Positions 57,731 through 64,000 of a DNA stretch of 64,000 nucleotides are shown here, piece by piece. The notes under the pieces were generated by a model. The model worked only from the letters and a program-made list of their open reading frames with translations, did no database searches and was not told the DNA's origin. Position 1 is the first letter of the stretch. Every line of letters begins with the position of its first letter. A program made the translations under genes and the position numbers. Source of the DNA: Ustilaginoidea virens (Eukaryota; Ascomycota; Sordariomycetes; Hypocreales; Clavicipitaceae); NCBI RefSeq assembly GCF_000687475.1, contig NC_057317.1, forward strand, positions 2,418,001 through 2,482,000. Direction: 5' to 3'.

Positions 57731-60700
57731 GAACACTAGGCCTTGGCTCTGGGTCGGAACCCAACCGTTCGAGAAAGCCTAAGAAGCCAACAAGAAGGCT
57801 ACAAGAAGGCTACATGTGGCCAAGGAGCGTGATGTTTGGGCTGCCGTGCATAATCGACCGACGATGTTGACACCAAGGTCTGGACTCTGGACTCTGGGTA
57901 CCCATTGAAGGAAGGCGCGCGCGCGGTGAGTACGGTGAGCGGCAGGTACGGAGCACCTACTTGCACCGCACCTACCCTACCTACCTACTTACTCCGCACC
58001 CACCAGCAGCAGCTTTCCCTTGTCTGTCGATCCTCATCCCCTTCCTACCAACTCCGGAGTCCGTACAATACGGAACTTGATTGGGAAATTTATTCTCAGG
58101 TACCTCCCAAGGTACCTAGGTAGGTAATGTAGGTAGGTAGGTACCTGGTAGCTAGAGTCACTTGCACCGGCAGCACACCCACCCCCCTTGTATGTCGCTG
58201 TTTTACGCAAGGGACTGGACGGGACCGGGACCGGGACCGTCTGGTCTGGGGTAGATTGATTGCGGACGGAGCGGATGGCCCCACCCTTTCGCTAACCGTG
58301 CCCGTGCCTGCCTGGTTCCTGCCGTCCAGACTCCATCCACACCCCTCCACCCCTCCTGATCCTGAAGCTCCAATTTCATCCGTCGAATTTCCAGCCCAAG
58401 AAATTCCCGGCAGTTTTCCAAGAATCGAGTCCTCGGCTCTTTACAGTCACGACGCTTCTCGCTTTCGGCGATGCACATGCGCAACCACAAAACCGTCGAT
58501 TCAAGACGGGCGGGCACTTGCTCGCACGGAATAGTTGTTGCCCGGCAAGCCGCTGTCTGGGCTCGACAAGGCGTGAGATGAAGCTGATGTGTGCACGGTT
58601 TTCGGGCACAAGAACGAGGCGAGGGCCGCCAATGGAAAGCAAGGATTGATTTCACGACTGAATCCCAGGACATGGGACTAACTCAGGATAGTGTTTCGCC
58701 TTGTACATGCAGAATCGCAGCGTCGGTCCATAGCGGCAGATCCCATGACGTCGCCTACGATGCCGGTTTCTTGTCACCAGATCAATTAATGGAAAGCAAA
58801 GGCTGCATTCCATGACGAAACCGCCTTTTGCCCGTCTCCAAGGAATATCATGTTCCACTCGGAGGTTGGCCGTGCCCATACATACATAGTATTGCCCAGA
58901 CTCCAGACGCCATCCAAGACAAGTCGGCGGATCAAGGGGTTCTGCCTGCTCGGGCCGAGTCATGACGGTGGCAACGCTTCAACAAGAGGTCAATCCAAGT
59001 GCGACCAGGCTGCATGGGAAGTTGGTCAGCAAGGGTACAGGTACACAGCGAGCCGTTCTGACGGCAGTTCTTTTGGGAATCCTGCGCCATGGAGGATCAC
59101 TCTCCCAGCCGGGTTTTCTGCGATTGGACGGACAGACAGACACCGATAGGCCAAGCCGGCCTAGTAGCAGACTACTGGTTCTCATGTCAAGGCAAGACGA
59201 TTGATTGTACGAGCGGCGCACCAGAACCTGATTAGTTATCTGCGTCCCTCCAAGGCTTTCTTACACCGCTTTTTTGCCCACATGGGCCTCATTGGGTGCC
59301 AGCCACCGCGACAAACCGACTGGTTCGTGGTTCGGGTACGATTGATGAACAAGAGCGAGGCTGGAACAAGCCCCTTTGCGAGCATTGCTGACGATGTCGA
59401 CTGCTGCCTGCTGCACAGAGAGAGACAGCTTGCATGCTCTCAGACAGACCTTGTCGCGTTGGGCCCAAATCCCCCTCCACTCACTAGACAACTTGACAGT
59501 TGTCCGCGCGAACTATAGCGAACCGAAACTTGCGTGGATTTGCCCCATTTGGGTCTCGGTCAATGGCCATGGGGGGGGCGCTCATCCAGGGCGGACACGT
59601 AAATCAGCCGGATTAATAACAGGCGGGAAGTCGGCGAGATACGTGTACGGGCGGGGGGTGGAGATGGCTTCCGAGTCTGCGTCGCCCTCCGAGCTGACTG
59701 CATGTGAAATCCGGAGTGAAATTAGCCGCCCATGTATGTAATTAGCCACACGGATGCAGCAGCCAGGTCAAGCGAGCTAGCAAGGGGCTGGTCGGGGATC
59801 CCCGTAGATCTGGGGAGGCTGGCTGCTTGCCGTCTTTTTGGATCTGCTACGGACTACTCCGTACAACTGCCTGGTTGTTGCAGGTCGGGATGGGCCAGGC
59901 TGGTGGTTCTTTCTTTCTCTGGCGTTGCACGAAGGAGGCACGTGACCTGGCCTTGCTGTCCATGCACCGTGCAACCGTGCAACCGTGCTCTTGTCCTCTT
60001 GCCTGCCAAAGCACAGACGCGTGCCAAGCAAGACCTGCCTGATACACGGTACGCAGTACGAAGTACGAACAGCATAGCATGCCAAAGGGGGGGGGGGAGG
60101 GGATGGGAGAGGGGAAGATGGCGGGGAAGAGTGGCACGAGGGCAAAGTAACGGAGCGGAGTACCTGAGACTATGGGTCCGCCCGTGCTGCGCGGACTATT
60201 CACGGAGATGGTGGGCCCACCGAGTGAGTACGGAGTACCTTGGACCGAGTATCGACTCTGGACTGGAGCACGGAGTAGCTGAGGTGCCTGGCCTCTTATT
60301 AGCGATTGGTGCGAGCGAGCCATCTCGATGCAAAGGCGAGTAGTGGGTGCCCAGCCTGTGGTGCCGCGCAGATTCGAAACGCGGCAAAAGGCAGGCCTCG
60401 GGGGACGTTTTGTCATTTTGTTTCGGACAGCGATTCGCAGACAAGTAGAAATGAGATGGAAGGGCGGAAGCCAAATCGCTCCGTATGTCAGCACCAAGTC
60501 CGGGACCGGGACGGCTTGCCGTCGCTGGGCGTGGGCGGGATGACGGATGATGGATGATGGATGATGGATGATGGATGATGGATGGTTGAACATTGAGCGT
60601 TGCATGTCAACGTCTGGTCAATACTTTCTGCCACTTGCAACCGCTGGAACCAGACCGAGTCTGCAACTGCAACTGCAACCTCCTGCCAGGCAGCCGGCGC

Positions 60701-61278
60701 CAGCTGCAGCTTGCTACATGTACCCAAGTCGCGCGGCAGAGTGGCCAGCCTGAGCGCCGGCTACGGGGGCAGCCAGGCAGTACAAGTACAGTACGGACGT
60801 ACGTCGGCTCGCTCGGCTTCAACACCCGGCTCCATATGCATGTATGTCGGCAGCTTATCTCGGGCACGCTTTCTGCCAGCAGGAAAAGGAAACAGAGACG
60901 AGCAGACGGCATTGGCAACGGCAATGGAAGGCATGCCCCGTGCAAGCCCCGATTCTGGGGTCTCGTCAGCAGCTGCACCGTCGTGGGGGATGTCAATGTG
61001 TCTGCTCGTACATACATACTGATCACGCAATAAATGTATTTTACAGAGTTTCGTCTCGAACACTTGGCTTTAGCCCGCCCGCGTGCTGATTGGCTCATTC
61101 CCCGGACAGGCCCACAGCAACGTGACGCCCGGATCTGGCCCCCCATCTTTTGCATCTTGCAAACGTCAATCCCAAAAAAAAAAAAATAATAATAATAATA
61201 ATAAAAAATCACCGGGCTCATCATCACAGCCCCTTCCAATCCCCTTTGCGCGCGCATCCAATCCATCCATCCCATCCG
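55638..61278. other. Gene-poor interval, 5.6 kb
   Basis: No gene supported. Contents: a five-copy 23-bp array (57273-57387), a GGGCAGCAA repeat near 57436-57477, a CAA repeat (57692-57730), TAGGTACC-type palindromes at 57961-57990 and 58097-58145, TACGGAGTACC-type sites at 59848 and 60228, and a GGATGAT array at 60539-60590. The last 200 bp before the PRP11 start hold an AAT repeat (61188-61203). Confidence 0.5.
57273..57387. repeat. 23-bp minisatellite, five copies
   Basis: Copies start at 57273, 57296, 57319, 57342 and 57365. The unit begins GTGTCGAGTGGGTTGTCGCG. The first copy has TTATCG for TTGTCG and the last one breaks off in CGTGTCG. The units are adjacent with no spacers, so this is not a CRISPR array. 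Confidence 0.88.
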
Positions 61279-62013
61279 ATGGACTACCAGAACCGCGCCG
61301 GCTCCAAGTTCGGCGGCGGCGGCGTGGCCTCGTACTCGGCCACCAACGCCGACCGCCGCGAACGCCTCCGCAAGCTCGCCCTCGAGACCATCGACCTCGA
61401 CAAGGACCCCTACTTCTTCAAGAACCACGTCGGCTCGTTCGAGTGCCGCCTCTGCCTGACCGTCCACCAGAACGACGGCTCGTACCTCGCCCACACCCAG
61501 GGCAAGAAGCACCAGACCAACCTGGCCCGCCGCGCCGCCCGCGAGCACAGGGAGGGCAAGCACGGCGTCGACCCGGCCACCGGCCTGCCGTCCAGCGTGG
61601 CCGCCAGCTTCGTCGGCGCCGGCGCCGGCGGCCCGCGCCGCAACGCCGTCAAGATCGGCCGCCCCGGCTACAAAATCACAAAGGTCCGCGACCCCGTCAC
61701 CCGCCAGCAGGGGCTGCTCTTCCAGCTGCAGTACCCCGAGGCCGCGCCCGACATGACGCCCAAGTGGCAGGTCATGAACGCCTTCACCCAGCGCGTCGAG
61801 GAGCCCGACCGGACCTTCCAGTACCTGCTCGTCGCCGCCGAGCCCTACGAGACGGTCGGCTTCAAGGTCCCCGCCAGGGAGCTGGACAAGAGGGACGGCC
61901 GCCAGTTTTGCTTCTGGGACCCCGACGCCAAGGAGTTTTGGATCCAGGTCATGTTTATGACGGAGCGCGAGGAGCGCTTCAACGCGGCGCCCGGGCTGGC
62001 AGCCAGGAGGTGA
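61279..62013 (+). CDS. PRP11: PRP11/SF3A2, SF3a subunit 2 of the U2 snRNP
   Basis: A pre-mRNA splicing factor of about 244 residues in one exon. The N-terminus MDYQNRAGSKFGGGGVAS is the family signature. A long helix (RRERLRKLALETIDLDKDPYF) is followed by a matrin-type C2H2 zinc finger with C56, C59, H72 and H78 (FECRLC...HTQGKKH). The C-terminal domain includes GRPGYKITKVRDP, LLFQLQYPEA and FCFWDPDAKEFWIQVMF. These make up the SF3a core that binds the U2 snRNP and stabilises branch-point recognition. The length fits yeast Prp11 (266), lacking the proline-rich tail of the human protein. An 18-base G tract begins 18 bp after the stop, and an A tract of about 27 lies at 62103-62129. Confidence 0.95.
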   Translation: MDYQNRAGSKFGGGGVASYSATNADRRERLRKLALETIDLDKDPYFFKNHVGSFECRLCLTVHQNDGSYLAHTQGKKHQTNLARRAAREHREGKHGVDPATGLPSSVAASFVGAGAGGPRRNAVKIGRPGYKITKVRDPVTRQQGLLFQLQYPEAAPDMTPKWQVMNAFTQRVEEPDRTFQYLLVAAEPYETVGFKVPARELDKRDGRQFCFWDPDAKEFWIQVMFMTEREERFNAAPGLAARR

Positions 62014-62582
62014 CCGAGAAGGGTGCGGCCGGGGGGGGGGGGGGGGGGTGGAGTTGGTGAAGTTGAGAGAGCAAGTGCCAGCAGAAAAGGGGAGCAGCTC
62101 CAAAAAAAAAAAAAAAAAAAAAAAAAAAAGGAACACGAGGAACAAGAAGAGCAAAGCAGGGTGCAAAGAGAGAGAGAGAGACAGAGAGGGAGAGAACTGC
62201 ATGGAGAAATCGAGCTACTGCGACAAATCGTCGGCTTTTCCTCGTCGTCTCATGCGGGGAAACATCCATCTTAGATACCCAGGTCCTGAAATATCAACTG
62301 TACTATAGACGAGACGCCTTTATACGACATACGACAACGTGACATGGCTTATGGCAATGACAGGATACATCAGCATGACTGCCTTCAACACTCCGTGCTG
62401 ATCTACCCTGGCTTGCATGTTCAAGACTGCATTCTAAACTGCTTCCCATGAATCGACGTTTTCTGGCTGCATGCAGCACACAGGTACAGACTGCTTTCAA
62501 AGGGTAAGGCCAGCTCCCTGCGCGGCATGTACGAATCCCACCCGTTTCTTTCCGTCCCCCCCCCCGGTCTCATCCCTCTCAC
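62014..62582. other. Convergent 3' interval between PRP11 and the COT1-type kinase
   Basis: About 570 bp with G (62031-62048), A (62103-62129) and GA (62165-62190) tracts. No gene. Confidence 0.5.

Positions 62583-64000
<1,418 letters not shown>

Overview
The window is nuclear DNA of a filamentous ascomycete (Pezizomycotina; probably Sordariomycetes, with Hypocreales as a low-confidence guess). The evidence is short GT-AG introns of about 50-320 nt, a Zn2Cys6 regulator, a COT1-type NDR kinase, fungal-type Ty1/copia elements carrying C-to-T/G-to-A damage typical of repeat-induced point mutation (RIP), and many microsatellites and homopolymer tracts between genes.

Bases 1-10,696 are AT-rich, gene-free transposon sequence. 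A heavily mutated antisense Ty1/copia relic runs off the left edge. Next to it lies a much better preserved second copia element (5228-10675) with two 777-bp LTRs, an AAGTA target duplication, a polypurine tract and a primer-binding site that matches the anticodon region of initiator tRNA-Met. This second element seems to have landed in the 5' LTR of the first. It has lost the integrase catalytic core and the N-terminal part of the reverse transcriptase but keeps RNase H. A GC-rich patch and about 5.5 copies of a 90-bp AT-rich tandem repeat (11039-11530) separate the transposons from the gene-bearing part.

From 16.5 kb to the right edge I support twelve protein genes: a bHLH regulator (16513-18238), a Zn2Cys6 regulator (20295-22446), a secretory-pathway monothiol glutaredoxin (23405-24327, minus), the ER Hsp70 exchange factor SIL1 (25695-26942), a MYND-SET protein (27325-29306), a cysteine-rich GPI-anchored surface protein (32002-32841), the nucleolar GTPase NUG1 (33695-35522), the exosome nuclease DIS3/RRP44 (35953-38982, minus), the RSC7-family chromatin remodelling subunit (47313-49791), the DNA polymerase epsilon histone-fold subunit DPB4 (51789-52942, minus), an uncharacterised single-pass membrane protein (54762-55637, minus), and the splicing factor PRP11/SF3A2 (61279-62013). 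The 3' part of a COT1/NDR kinase gene (62583-64000, minus) is a thirteenth.

Most genes are housekeeping functions of the nucleus and ER. The glutaredoxin and SIL1 are divergently transcribed from a shared 1.37-kb interval, and NUG1 and DIS3 converge tail to tail. There are no gene clusters for secondary metabolism, no rRNA or tRNA gene I can recognise, and no CRISPR array. Long intergenic stretches (11.5-16.5, 39.0-47.3 and 55.6-61.3 kb) hold tandem repeats and many copies of two short palindromic motif families (TAGGTACCTA-like and TACTCCGTACGGAGTA-like) that no annotated feature explains.
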